DNA of 64,000 bases from an uncultured Modestobacter sp. Its GTDB lineage: Bacteria > Actinomycetota > Actinomycetes > Mycobacteriales > Geodermatophilaceae. Below the pieces are notes generated by a model. It was not told the origin of the DNA. It made no database searches and saw only the letters and a program-made list of their open reading frames with translations. The first letter of the stretch is position 1. Each line of letters starts with the position of its first letter. Of the stretch, positions 19,372 through 28,721 are shown piece by piece. The position numbers and the translations under genes were made by a program. Location: assembly GCF_947486615.1 (NCBI RefSeq), contig NZ_CANKUD010000001.1:641331-705330 (forward strand), written 5' to 3'.

Positions 19372-20823
19372 TCAGAGCACCAGGCTCAGCAGGAGCACGA
19401 CGCCGAGACCCACCACCGAGGCCACCGTGGTCGAGGTACCGACCACCTTCACCGCCCCCTTGGTCGTCTGGCCGAGCAGGTTCTTGGCCATCCAGAAGAA
19501 GTTGCTGTGCACCGTCATCAGGAACAGCGAACCGGAGGCCGCGGCCAGCGCGATGAGCACCGGGTCGATGCCGGCGCCCGCGGCCACCGGGCCGAGGATG
19601 CCGGCGGCGGTGATCGCCGCGACGCTGACCGAGCCGATCGCCACGTGCAGCACGACGGCGATCAGCCACGCCAGCAGGATCGGCGGGCCGGCACTGCTCT
19701 CGAAGAACTCACCGAGCACGTCGCCCAGCCCGGTCGCCCGGACGAGCCCGGCCAGCGAGCCGCCCAGCCCGGTGAGCAGCAGCACCTCACCGAGGTTGCT
19801 GAACGAGCGGTCCAGCGCCCGCTTGACGCCGGACTGGCCGCGGTAGACCTGGGTGAGCGCGACGGCGGCGAAGGAACCGATGAGCAGCGCGATCGTCGGC
19901 TCGGAGAGGAAGGCCAGCAGCGCGTTCTCGACGCCGAACACGTCGCTGAGCGACCCGGCGGCGATCAGCACCAACGAGACGGCGACCGGCGACACGGCCA
20001 GCGCGATCGGGGCGCGGCGCTGCCCGGTCTCCGTGTCGGCCGGCGCGGTGGCCACGGCGGCGCGGCCATGCGCCGTCCCGCCCTGCGCCGCCCCGCCGGC
20101 TGGCGTGACGCCGGTACCGGCAGTGTCCGCGTCGTCCCCTGCGGCGCCGATGCCGTCCAGCCGGTCGAAGGTCTCCCGGTCCTCGTCGGTGGCCGCGTCC
20201 CAGAAGCGGGTGCGGTCGACCAGCAGGTGCACGATCGCGATGGTCACCACGATGGTGACCACACCGGCCACCGTGCCGAAGAGCAGGTAGCGCCACAGCG
20301 GGATGTCGATGACGCCGGCCAGCGCCAGCGACCCGACGCTGGGGATCATCATCGTCAGCCCCACGAGGATGCCGGTGACCAGCGCGGACGCGATCCGCGG
20401 GATGCCCTTCGGGCCGATCTCCCGGGCCATGCCGCGGGCGATCGGCGCGGTCACCACGAGCATGACGTCGGCGAAGATCGCCTGCAGCGCGGTGCCCACG
20501 GTGACGCCGAGTGCGTACGGCGACCGCCGGGGGCCGAACATGCGCAGCAGGCCGCGGACGATCCGGTCGATCACCCCGAGCTCGGACATCGTCGTCCCCA
20601 GCGTGATGCCGAAGGCGATGAGCAGGCCGATCTCGGCGAGGATCTCGCCGAAGCCGGTGCTCAGCGTGGTGACCGTGCCGTCCAGCCCGAGGCCCGAGGC
20701 GATGCCGAGGTAGAGGATGCCGCCCAGCAGGGCGTACACCGGGTGCACCTTCAGCGCGACGATCAGGACGATGACGCCCACGATCGTGATGGCGGTGTGC
20801 AGCAGCAGGATGCCGTCGCTCAT
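19372..20823 (-). CDS. GntP-family permease, probably lactate or related hydroxy acid
   Basis: A 483-residue inner-membrane carrier with 12-13 hydrophobic segments and GntP-family features (FGITLGTTMSELGVIDRIV, FADVMLVVTAPIARGMA, TVHSNFFWMAKNLLGQTTKGAVKVV). A polar, low-complexity cytoplasmic loop lies near residues 215-270. GntP carriers take up gluconate and similar hydroxy acids. The location beside lutABC and the shared operator argue for lactate (inference). The ATG at 20823 lacks a good ribosome site; a GTG at 20901 would place the start inside the operator and is unlikely. It is separated from lutC by about 140 bp. Confidence 0.85.
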   Translation of the reverse strand: MSDGILLLHTAITIVGVIVLIVALKVHPVYALLGGILYLGIASGLGLDGTVTTLSTGFGEILAEIGLLIAFGITLGTTMSELGVIDRIVRGLLRMFGPRRSPYALGVTVGTALQAIFADVMLVVTAPIARGMAREIGPKGIPRIASALVTGILVGLTMMIPSVGSLALAGVIDIPLWRYLLFGTVAGVVTIVVTIAIVHLLVDRTRFWDAATDEDRETFDRLDGIGAAGDDADTAGTGVTPAGGAAQGGTAHGRAAVATAPADTETGQRRAPIALAVSPVAVSLVLIAAGSLSDVFGVENALLAFLSEPTIALLIGSFAAVALTQVYRGQSGVKRALDRSFSNLGEVLLLTGLGGSLAGLVRATGLGDVLGEFFESSAGPPILLAWLIAVVLHVAIGSVSVAAITAAGILGPVAAGAGIDPVLIALAAASGSLFLMTVHSNFFWMAKNLLGQTTKGAVKVVGTSTTVASVVGLGVVLLLSLVL

Positions 20824-20874
20824 GAACAGGGACCATTCTGTCGAGCGCGTCGCCTCGTCGATGGTGCGCGCGGT

Positions 20875-20901
20875 GTGGTCGGACCTCAGTGGTCCGACCA
20901 C
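20875..20901. promoter_or_regulatory. Double FadR/LldR-type operator upstream of the permease
   Basis: A perfect GTGGTCCGACCAC lies at 20889-20901. A degenerate copy GTGGTCGGACCTC lies at 20875-20887, 14 bp away centre to centre. Both fit TNGTNNNACNA, the reported LldR-type consensus, closely. The site is 52-78 bp upstream of the permease ATG. The same 13-mer occurs twice between lutA and the regulator gene. Confidence 0.75.
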
Positions 20902-20963
20902 ACCGTAGCGGACGCTGTGACCCAGCTGACAACCAGGCCGTGTCCGCCGTCACGTGTCGGTCG

Positions 20964-21584
20964 TCACCCCACGAGGACGACGTCCAGCGTGCGCGGGCCG
21001 TGCACGCCCTCCACCCGGTCCAGCTCGATGTCGCTGGTCGCGCTCGGCCCGCTGATGACCGTCAGCGGGCGTACCGGGTCCAGCGCGGCGAACGCCTGGG
21101 GCACCGTGTCGACCAGCTGGCCGACGGTCAGGACGCACACGTGGTGGTCGGGCACCAGGGTCACCGCGCGGCGGCCCTGCCCCGGCCCGGCGTCCAGCAC
21201 GACCGAGCCGGTCACGGCGATGCCCAGCCGGCCGAGGGTGACCACGGTGTGCACCCGGTCGAGCTCGGCGACCGCCAGCGGCGCGTCGGGTGAGTCCACC
21301 CGGACGTCCCCGGACGGGCGCAGGTGCGCCGGCAGGTCGTGCGGCACGACCGCCGGCCGCCCGGCGACCAGCCGGTCCACCAGCGCGGACAGCTCGGCCT
21401 CGGTCGTGCCGGCCGGCACCCGGTGCACGGTCGCCGCGTACTCCTCCACCGCGGCGACGAACCGGTCGGCGTCGGCCGGTCCGGTCAGCGGCGCGCGCTC
21501 GTAGGCCCGGGGGACGGCGACCGGCGCCGGGTCCGGGCCCACCGCGCGGCGGACCGCGGCCAGCACCTCCTCGCGGGCGCTCAC
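20964..21584 (-). CDS. lutC: Lactate utilisation protein C (LUD domain)
   Basis: A 206-residue LUD-domain protein, third member of the LutABC complex that oxidises L-lactate to pyruvate. C-terminal segments ALDPVRPLTVISGPSATSDIELDRVEGVHGPR and LGRLGIAVTGSVVLDAGPGQGRR are typical of LutC/YkgG. The GTG start at 21584 overlaps the lutB stop (GTGA). It is the last gene of the operon. Confidence 0.92.
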   Translation of the reverse strand: MSAREEVLAAVRRAVGPDPAPVAVPRAYERAPLTGPADADRFVAAVEEYAATVHRVPAGTTEAELSALVDRLVAGRPAVVPHDLPAHLRPSGDVRVDSPDAPLAVAELDRVHTVVTLGRLGIAVTGSVVLDAGPGQGRRAVTLVPDHHVCVLTVGQLVDTVPQAFAALDPVRPLTVISGPSATSDIELDRVEGVHGPRTLDVVLVG

Positions 21585-23053
21585 CGCCCCTCCCCCGCGC
21601 CGGGCCGCCGCCGCCACAGCTGCCGGAACGTGCGGCTGGGCAGCGCCGGCAGGTCGCGGCTGCGGGTCCAGACCGAGCCCGGCCAGGGCAGCCGCCGGAA
21701 GCCCCGCCGGCGCCAGGCCAGCAGCCGGCCGCCGCTGATCAGCCGGGACCACCGCCGGGCGTCGGTCATCGCCCACGCGGCCGCCGCCATGGCGACGTCC
21801 TGGCCGCTGGGCACCGTGCGGTCCGCCTCGGCCGCCTCGACCGCGTCGGCCCGCAGCTTCACCAGCATGGTGGGGATGTCGATCCGCACCGGACAGGCGT
21901 CGAAGCACGCGCCGCACAGCGTGGAGGCGAACGGCAGGGTCGAGTTCGGGTCCTTGCCCCCGGTCATCCCGGTGAGCTGCGGGGAGAGCACCGCCCCGAT
22001 GGGGCCGGGGTACACCGAGCCGTAGGCGTGCCCGCCGACCCGCTCGTACACGGGGCAGACGTTGAGGCACGCGCTGCAGCGGATGCAGTGCAGCGCCGAC
22101 CTGCCCTCGGGGTCGGCGAGCACCCGGCTGCGGCCGTTGTCCAGCAGCACCAGGTGGAATTCCTGGGGGCCGTCACCCGGGGTCACCCCGGTCCACAGCG
22201 AGGTGTAGGGGTTCATCCGCTCGGCGGTGGAGCTGCGCGGCAGCAGCTGCATGAACACCTCGAGGTCGCCGAACGTCGGCACCACCTTCTCGATGCCCAT
22301 CACCGTGATCAGCGTCCGCGGCAGGGTCAGGCACATCCGGCCGTTGCCCTCGGACTCCACCACGGCGAGCGTGCCGGTGTCCGCGCAGGCGAAGTTGGCG
22401 CCGCTGATCGCCACCCCCGCCTCCAGGAAGCGCCGGCGCAGGTAGGCGCGGGCGGCCATCGCCAGCTCCCGGGGGTCGTCCCCGAGGTCGGCGGGGGCCC
22501 CGGGCATCGACTCCCGGAAGACGTCCCGGATCTCCGCCCGGTTCTTGTGGATCGCCGGCACCAGGATGTGGCTGGGCCGGTCACCGGCCAGCTGCACGAT
22601 CAGCTCGGCCAGGTCGGTCTCCAGCGCCGCGATGCCCTCGGCCTCCAGGTGCTCGTTGAGGCCGATCTCCTGGGTGGCCATCGACTTGACCTTCACCACC
22701 TCGGTCGCGCCGGCGGCGCGCACCAGGTCGGTCACGATCCGGTTGGCCTCCTCGCCGTCCCGCGCCCAGTGGACGACGCCACCGCGCGCGGCGACCGCGG
22801 CCTCCAGCTGCTCGAGCAGCTGGGGCAGGCGGGCCATCGTGTCGGCCTTGAGCGCTGAGCCGGCCAGTCGGAGCTGCTCCCAGTCGTCGAGCTCGGCGAC
22901 GGCGGCCAGCCGCTTGGTGCGGATGGTGCCGGTCGCGTGCGCGAGGTTGCGCCGCAGCTGGTCGTCGGCCAGACCGGCGGCGGCCGCCGCCGGGAAGGGC
23001 CGGTCGCCGCGGACCGCGCCGGTGGCGGTCGGCATGCCGAGGAACGTGCTCAT
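21581..23053 (-). CDS. lutB: Lactate utilisation protein B (LUD + ferredoxin-type Fe-S domain)
   Basis: A 490-residue iron-sulfur protein. The N-terminal LUD domain (about 60-290; ISGANFACADTGTLAVVESEGNGR) is followed by a ferredoxin-like domain with CIRCSACLNVCPVY and CGACFDACPVRIDIP, supplying ligands for two [4Fe-4S] clusters. A basic C-terminal tail is rich in Arg and Trp. With LutA and LutC it carries electrons from lactate oxidation. The ATG at 23053 overlaps the lutA stop (ATGA). Confidence 0.95.
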   Translation of the reverse strand: MSTFLGMPTATGAVRGDRPFPAAAAAGLADDQLRRNLAHATGTIRTKRLAAVAELDDWEQLRLAGSALKADTMARLPQLLEQLEAAVAARGGVVHWARDGEEANRIVTDLVRAAGATEVVKVKSMATQEIGLNEHLEAEGIAALETDLAELIVQLAGDRPSHILVPAIHKNRAEIRDVFRESMPGAPADLGDDPRELAMAARAYLRRRFLEAGVAISGANFACADTGTLAVVESEGNGRMCLTLPRTLITVMGIEKVVPTFGDLEVFMQLLPRSSTAERMNPYTSLWTGVTPGDGPQEFHLVLLDNGRSRVLADPEGRSALHCIRCSACLNVCPVYERVGGHAYGSVYPGPIGAVLSPQLTGMTGGKDPNSTLPFASTLCGACFDACPVRIDIPTMLVKLRADAVEAAEADRTVPSGQDVAMAAAAWAMTDARRWSRLISGGRLLAWRRRGFRRLPWPGSVWTRSRDLPALPSRTFRQLWRRRPGAGEGR

Positions 23054-23832
23054 CGGGCACCCGCCCCCACCGCGTCGAGGACCAGGGGCGCCTCGCGGGT
23101 CGCGGCCAGGACCTCGGCCAGGTGCCGGGTGCCGATGCCGGTCTGCAGCCGGCTCAGCCCGCCCCCGATGTGCATCAGGCAGGAGGAGTCGCCGGCGGCG
23201 CACACCTGCGCGCCGGTGCTGGTGACCGCGGCCACCTTGTCGGCGAGCATCGCGGCCGAGGTCCCCTCGTTCTTGAGCGCGAAGGTGCCACCGAAGCCGC
23301 AGCAGACGTCGGCCTGCGGCAGCTCGACCAGGTCGATGTCGGCCACCGCCCGCAACAGCTGCAGCGGCTTGTCGCCCACCCGCAGCATCCGCAGCGAGTG
23401 GCAGGTCGGGTGGTAGGTGACCCGGTGCGGGAACCACGCGCCGACGTCGGTGACCCCGAGGACGTCGACCAGCAGCTCGGACAGCTCGAACGTGCGGGCG
23501 GCCAGCAGCTCCGCCCGGGCGGCCGTGGCGGAGTCGCCCTGCCGGCGCGCCGCGGCGGCGTGCTGGTGGCGGACCGACCCGACGCAGGACCCGGACGGCG
23601 CGACCACCGCGTCGCACTCCTCGAGGACCTGCTCGAAGGCGTCGACGTGGTGTCGCACCACCTGGGCGCCGAGGCGCCAGTAGCCGGTGTTGAGGTGCAT
23701 CTGGCCGCAGCAGGTCTGCTCCGGCGGGACCACCACCTCGTGCCCCAGCCGGGTCAGCAGGGTGGCCGTCGCGGTGGCGACGCGCGGGACGACGGCGTCG
23801 GCCAGGCAGGTGGTGAACAGGGCGATGCGCAT
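23050..23832 (-). CDS. lutA: Lactate utilisation protein A (CCG-domain Fe-S protein)
   Basis: A 260-residue protein with two cysteine-rich CCG domains: QTCCGQMHLNTG near residue 40 and DVCCGFGGTFALKNE near residue 190. These are the Fe-S or heterodisulfide-reductase-like modules of LutA/YkgE. First gene of the lut operon. ATG at 23832 with GGAGG 5 nt upstream. Its promoter region holds two perfect copies of the GntR-family operator, and a TACCGT hexamer (23865-23870, minus strand) overlapping the nearer one could be its -10 element. Confidence 0.95.
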   Translation of the reverse strand: MRIALFTTCLADAVVPRVATATATLLTRLGHEVVVPPEQTCCGQMHLNTGYWRLGAQVVRHHVDAFEQVLEECDAVVAPSGSCVGSVRHQHAAAARRQGDSATAARAELLAARTFELSELLVDVLGVTDVGAWFPHRVTYHPTCHSLRMLRVGDKPLQLLRAVADIDLVELPQADVCCGFGGTFALKNEGTSAAMLADKVAAVTSTGAQVCAAGDSSCLMHIGGGLSRLQTGIGTRHLAEVLAATREAPLVLDAVGAGAR

Positions 23833-23853
23833 CCGGCCTCCGAACGAGCGGGT

Positions 23854-23866
23854 GTGGTCCGACCAC
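23854..23866. promoter_or_regulatory. LldR/LutR-type operator 1 (lutA side)
   Basis: Perfect palindrome GTGGTCCGACCAC, 22 bp upstream of the lutA ATG and overlapping the probable lutA -10/start-site zone. Binding here would block lut transcription. Confidence 0.8.
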
Positions 23867-23877
23867 GGTACCTCCTT

Positions 23878-23890
23878 GTGGTCCGACCAC
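23878..23890. promoter_or_regulatory. LldR/LutR-type operator 2 (regulator side)
   Basis: A second identical GTGGTCCGACCAC, 24 bp from the first centre to centre. It lies just upstream of where the regulator's -35 region would be, consistent with autoregulation and with joint control of both divergent promoters. Confidence 0.8.
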
Positions 23891-23919
23891 AGCGGAGCCT
23901 GGGTCGTGGCGGGCGCTCG

Positions 23920-23925
23920 TAAGCT
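23920..23925 (+). promoter_or_regulatory. Probable -10 element of the GntR-family regulator
   Basis: TAAGCT ends 6 nt before the ATG at 23932. TAnnnT and the short distance suggest a leaderless message, although GGGG immediately before the ATG could act as a weak ribosome site. Confidence 0.4.
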
Positions 23926-23931
23926 GCGGGG

Positions 23932-24645
23932 ATGCGCACCACCGAGACCGTGCTCCAGCACATCGAGGCGCAGCTGCAGGACCGCTCGCTCACCGTCGGC
24001 ATGCGGCTGCCCGGAGAGCGGGCACTGGCCGAGCAGCTGGGTGTCTCGCGTGGCTCGGTGCGCGAGGCCCTGCAGGTGCTGGCCGCGATGGGCGTGGTGC
24101 GGCGGGCCGTGGGGTCGGGCGCGGACTCCGGCGCGGTGCTCATCGCCGAGCCGCTCGCCCCGCTGAGCTCCGCGCTGCGCCTGCACGTGGCCACCCAGGC
24201 GTTCCCGGTGAGCGAGGTCGTCGAGACCCGGGTGCTGCTCGAGTCCTGGGCCGTCGCGGGAGCCGCTCGGGCCGGCCGCCCCCTCGACGGGCTCGTGGCG
24301 CTGCTCGACCGGATGGACGACCCCTCGCTGGACGTCCGCGACTTCCTCCGGCTGGACGCCCAGCTGCACGTCGCGATGGCCGAGCTGTCCGGCAACGCCC
24401 TGGTCGGTGCCATCATGGCGTCGCTGCGGTCGTCGATCGAGACCTACGTGCAGGGGTCGGTCCCGCACGTGGCGGACTGGCCGGCGCTGCTGGACACCCT
24501 GCGTGCCGAGCACCGTGCCGTGGTGGCCGCCATCGCGGCCGGCGACCCGGCGCTCGCCTCGGACCGGGTGTCCCAGCACATCCGGGACTTCTACGTCGTC
24601 TCCGGCCTGCACCTGGACGACCCGCCACCGGACCGGGCGGTCTGA
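23932..24645 (+). CDS. GntR-family (FadR subfamily) regulator of lactate utilisation
   Basis: A 237-residue repressor. The N-terminal winged HTH (LPGERALAEQLGVSRGSVREALQVLAAMGVV, about residues 26-56) is GntR-type. The C-terminal all-helical FCD domain has the metal/ligand pattern FLRLDAQLHVAMAELSGN with further His residues later. LldR/LutR proteins of this group release DNA on binding lactate. Divergent transcription from lutABC and the operators in the shared promoter make it the likely regulator of lutABC and the GntP permease (inference). It ends 7 bp from the convergent GNAT gene. Confidence 0.9.
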   Translation: MRTTETVLQHIEAQLQDRSLTVGMRLPGERALAEQLGVSRGSVREALQVLAAMGVVRRAVGSGADSGAVLIAEPLAPLSSALRLHVATQAFPVSEVVETRVLLESWAVAGAARAGRPLDGLVALLDRMDDPSLDVRDFLRLDAQLHVAMAELSGNALVGAIMASLRSSIETYVQGSVPHVADWPALLDTLRAEHRAVVAAIAAGDPALASDRVSQHIRDFYVVSGLHLDDPPPDRAV

Positions 24646-24652
24646 GCCCCGG

Positions 24653-25303
24653 TCAGCCGACGACGACCTCGGCGCCCACCGGGCGCCAGCCGGCTGTCAG
24701 GAACGACCGCAGCGACGCGGTGTTGGCCGGGGCGACCTGCGCCCACAGCGGCTCGCCGCCGGGCACGAGTGCCGGGGCGGCCGCCGCCAGCGCGGTGCCC
24801 AGACCCCGGCCACGGCCGGCCGGCTGGACCTCCACGCCGGCCTCCCAGCGGCCGCAGACACCCCGCCCGAGGACCAGCAGGGCGGTCCCGTCGGGCGTCG
24901 TCCAGACCCGGACGTCGGTGCGGTGGGCCAGCGCCCGCCGCACCCGCGGGTGCTCTCCCGGCCCGGTCCCGACCAGCTCCAGTCCCGGGGCGGCCGGCGC
25001 GGGCGGGGCGACCAGCAGGGCGTCGAGCACGCCGGGCTCGCCGCCGACCCGGTCGGCGAGCGTGGACAGGAAGCGCGCTCCGAGAGGCGCCTCGATCGGC
25101 TGGTGCGCCACCTGCGCGGCCACCCAGGCCGGGTCGACGTCGGCGGCGACCACGTGCCAGCCGGTCCCACCCACGACGAGTGCCCGCACCCGCCGTCCGT
25201 CGAGGAGGGCAGGTGCGGGCACCGTGGTCACGCTGGCGTCGGCCGGCGGGGTCTCCCCCACGGCCAACCGGCTCAGGAGTTGAAGGACCTCGTCGCCCCC
25301 CAC
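24653..25303 (-). CDS. GNAT-fold acetyltransferase-like protein
   Basis: About 216 residues. The acetyl-CoA-binding signature VEVQPAGRGRGLGTALAAAA and the following NTASLRSFLTAGWRPVG give a clear C-terminal GNAT domain; the N-terminal half is Ala/Pro-rich and less defined. The start is uncertain. The frame stays open through the intergenic repeat element to 25408, but the GTG at 25303, which lies inside the core of that element with GAGG just upstream, gives a natural N-terminus (VGGDEVLQLLSRLAVGE). Substrate unknown. It follows sufT on the same strand. Confidence 0.65.
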   Translation of the reverse strand: MGGDEVLQLLSRLAVGETPPADASVTTVPAPALLDGRRVRALVVGGTGWHVVAADVDPAWVAAQVAHQPIEAPLGARFLSTLADRVGGEPGVLDALLVAPPAPAAPGLELVGTGPGEHPRVRRALAHRTDVRVWTTPDGTALLVLGRGVCGRWEAGVEVQPAGRGRGLGTALAAAAPALVPGGEPLWAQVAPANTASLRSFLTAGWRPVGAEVVVG

Positions 25304-25338
25304 GCCTCGCAAGCTCGGCGCGGGCCCCTGCGACGAGG
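25288..25338. repeat. Intergenic stem-core element, copy A
   Basis: Stem CCTCGTCGC (25288-25296) and its exact complement GCGACGAGG (25330-25338) enclose a 33-nt core with CACGCCTCGC, GCTCGGC and GCGGGCCCCT. It begins 4 bp from the sufT stop, in the opposite orientation to the neighbouring genes compared with copies B-D. Confidence 0.75.
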
Positions 25339-25341
25339 CCA

Positions 25342-25725
25342 CTACACCCGGAAGCCGAGGGCCCGCAGCTGCTCGCGGCCGTCGTCGGTGATCTTGTCCG
25401 GGCCCCACGGCGGCATCCAGACCCAGTTGATCCGGATGTCGTCGACCAGGCCGGGGCCGGGGCCGCCGGTGAGGGCCTGGCGGGCCTGGTCCTCGATCAC
25501 GTCGGTCAGCGGGCAGGCCGCCGAGGTCAGCGTCATGTCGATGATCGCCACGTTGGCCTCGGTGTCGACGTCCAGGCCGTAGACCAGGCCGAGGTCGACG
25601 ACGTTGACGCCGAGCTCGGGGTCGACGACGTCGCGCATCGCCTCCTCGACGTCCTCGAGCAGGGCCGACTTGCCGCCGAAGATGCCGGCGTCCGGGGTCG
25701 TCGTCTCAGGGGTGCTCTCGCTCAT
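25342..25725 (-). CDS. sufT: SufT/PaaD-like metal-sulfur cluster maturation protein
   Basis: A 127-residue MIP18/DUF59-family protein. The conserved DPELGVNVVDLGLVYG (about 35-50) and TLTSAACPLTD with the invariant Cys are present, followed by INWVWMPPWGPDKIT. The family helps deliver Fe-S clusters to target proteins. It is last in the suf operon. ATG at 25725 overlaps the sufU stop (ATGA); a longer frame to 25803 would run into sufU. Copy A of the intergenic repeat starts directly after its stop codon. Confidence 0.9.
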   Translation of the reverse strand: MSESTPETTTPDAGIFGGKSALLEDVEEAMRDVVDPELGVNVVDLGLVYGLDVDTEANVAIIDMTLTSAACPLTDVIEDQARQALTGGPGPGLVDDIRINWVWMPPWGPDKITDDGREQLRALGFRV

Positions 25726-26203
25726 GCGGTCTCTCCCGTCGGGGTGGCGGACAGCGCGCGGGCGCTCGCGTCCTTCAACGCCATCCAGCTCATCAGTGCG
25801 CACTTGACCCGTGCCGGGTACTTGGAGACGCCGGCGAACGCCACGGCGTCCTCCAGCTCGTCCTCGAGCTGCTCGGCCACGGCCGCGTCGCCCTTGCTCT
25901 GCATCAGCGTCATGAACTGCTCGCCGGTCTGCAGCGCGTCGGTGACGCTCCTGCCGAGCACCAGGTCGTACATCGCCGACACCGAGGCCTGGCTGATCGA
26001 GCAGCCCATCCCCTCGTAGGAGACATCAGACAAGATCGACTCGCCGGCCGCGTCGGTCTCGAGGTGCACCCGCAGGGTCACCTCGTCACCGCACGTCGGG
26101 TTGACGTGGTGCACCTCGGCCTCGAACGGGTCGCGGAGTCCGCGACCGTGGGGGTTCCGGTAGTGGTCCAGGATGATGTCCTGGTACATCGACTGCAGCT
26201 GCA

Positions 26204-26204
<1 letters not shown>
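25722..26204 (-). CDS. sufU: SufU, zinc-dependent sulfurtransferase/scaffold for SUF
   Basis: A 160-residue IscU-like protein. Zinc/active-site residues are Cys38 and Asp40 (NPTCGDEV), Cys68 (GMGCSISQAS) and Cys135 (KYPARVKCALMSW). The ~18-residue insertion between the second and third Cys regions marks the SufU type, which accepts persulfide sulfur from SufS. The ATG at 26204 overlaps the sufS stop by one base (TGATG), and its stop overlaps sufT. Confidence 0.95.
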
Positions 26205-28365
<2,161 letters not shown>

Positions 28366-28376
28366 GATGTCGCTCC

Positions 28377-28721
28377 TCAGTTCGTGCTGGCCGCGAGAGG
28401 GGCGTCGACGTCGACCAGGACGTCGTCACCCTCGACCCGGACCGGGTAGACGGGGACCGGCTTGTTGGCCGGGAGGTTGGTGGGGGCGCCGGTGCGCAGG
28501 TCGAAGCAGGACCCGTGCAGTGCGCACTCGATCGTCGGGGCGCCGTCGACCTCGTCGACGTCGCCGTCGGTGAGCGGGAAGTCCGCGTGCGAGCAGACGT
28601 CCTGGAGGGCGTAGAGCTCGCCGTCGAAGTCCACGACCGCGACGTCCACGTCCGCGAGCTCGACCCGCAGCGCACCGTCCTCGGGCACCTCCGAGCGGGC
28701 GCAGACGCGCTCGAAGGCCAT
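28377..28721 (-). CDS. Rieske-type [2Fe-2S] ferredoxin in the suf operon
   Basis: A 114-residue protein with a single Rieske domain. Ligands are Cys43/His45 (CSHADFPL) and Cys66/His69 (CALHGSCFDL). It resembles the non-heme-iron oxygenase ferredoxin subunit (BphF type). Lying between sufD and sufC, coupled to sufD by a TGATG overlap, it is a known feature of actinobacterial suf operons and may supply electrons during cluster assembly (inference). Confidence 0.93.
   Translation of the reverse strand: MAFERVCARSEVPEDGALRVELADVDVAVVDFDGELYALQDVCSHADFPLTDGDVDEVDGAPTIECALHGSCFDLRTGAPTNLPANKPVPVYPVRVEGDDVLVDVDAPLAASTN

Noticed and set aside
18916..21504. An 862-codon plus-strand frame across CoA-transferase, permease and lutC
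   Set aside because: It crosses three real genes and their promoters, has low-complexity Arg/Pro/Asp-rich content and no recognisable motif.
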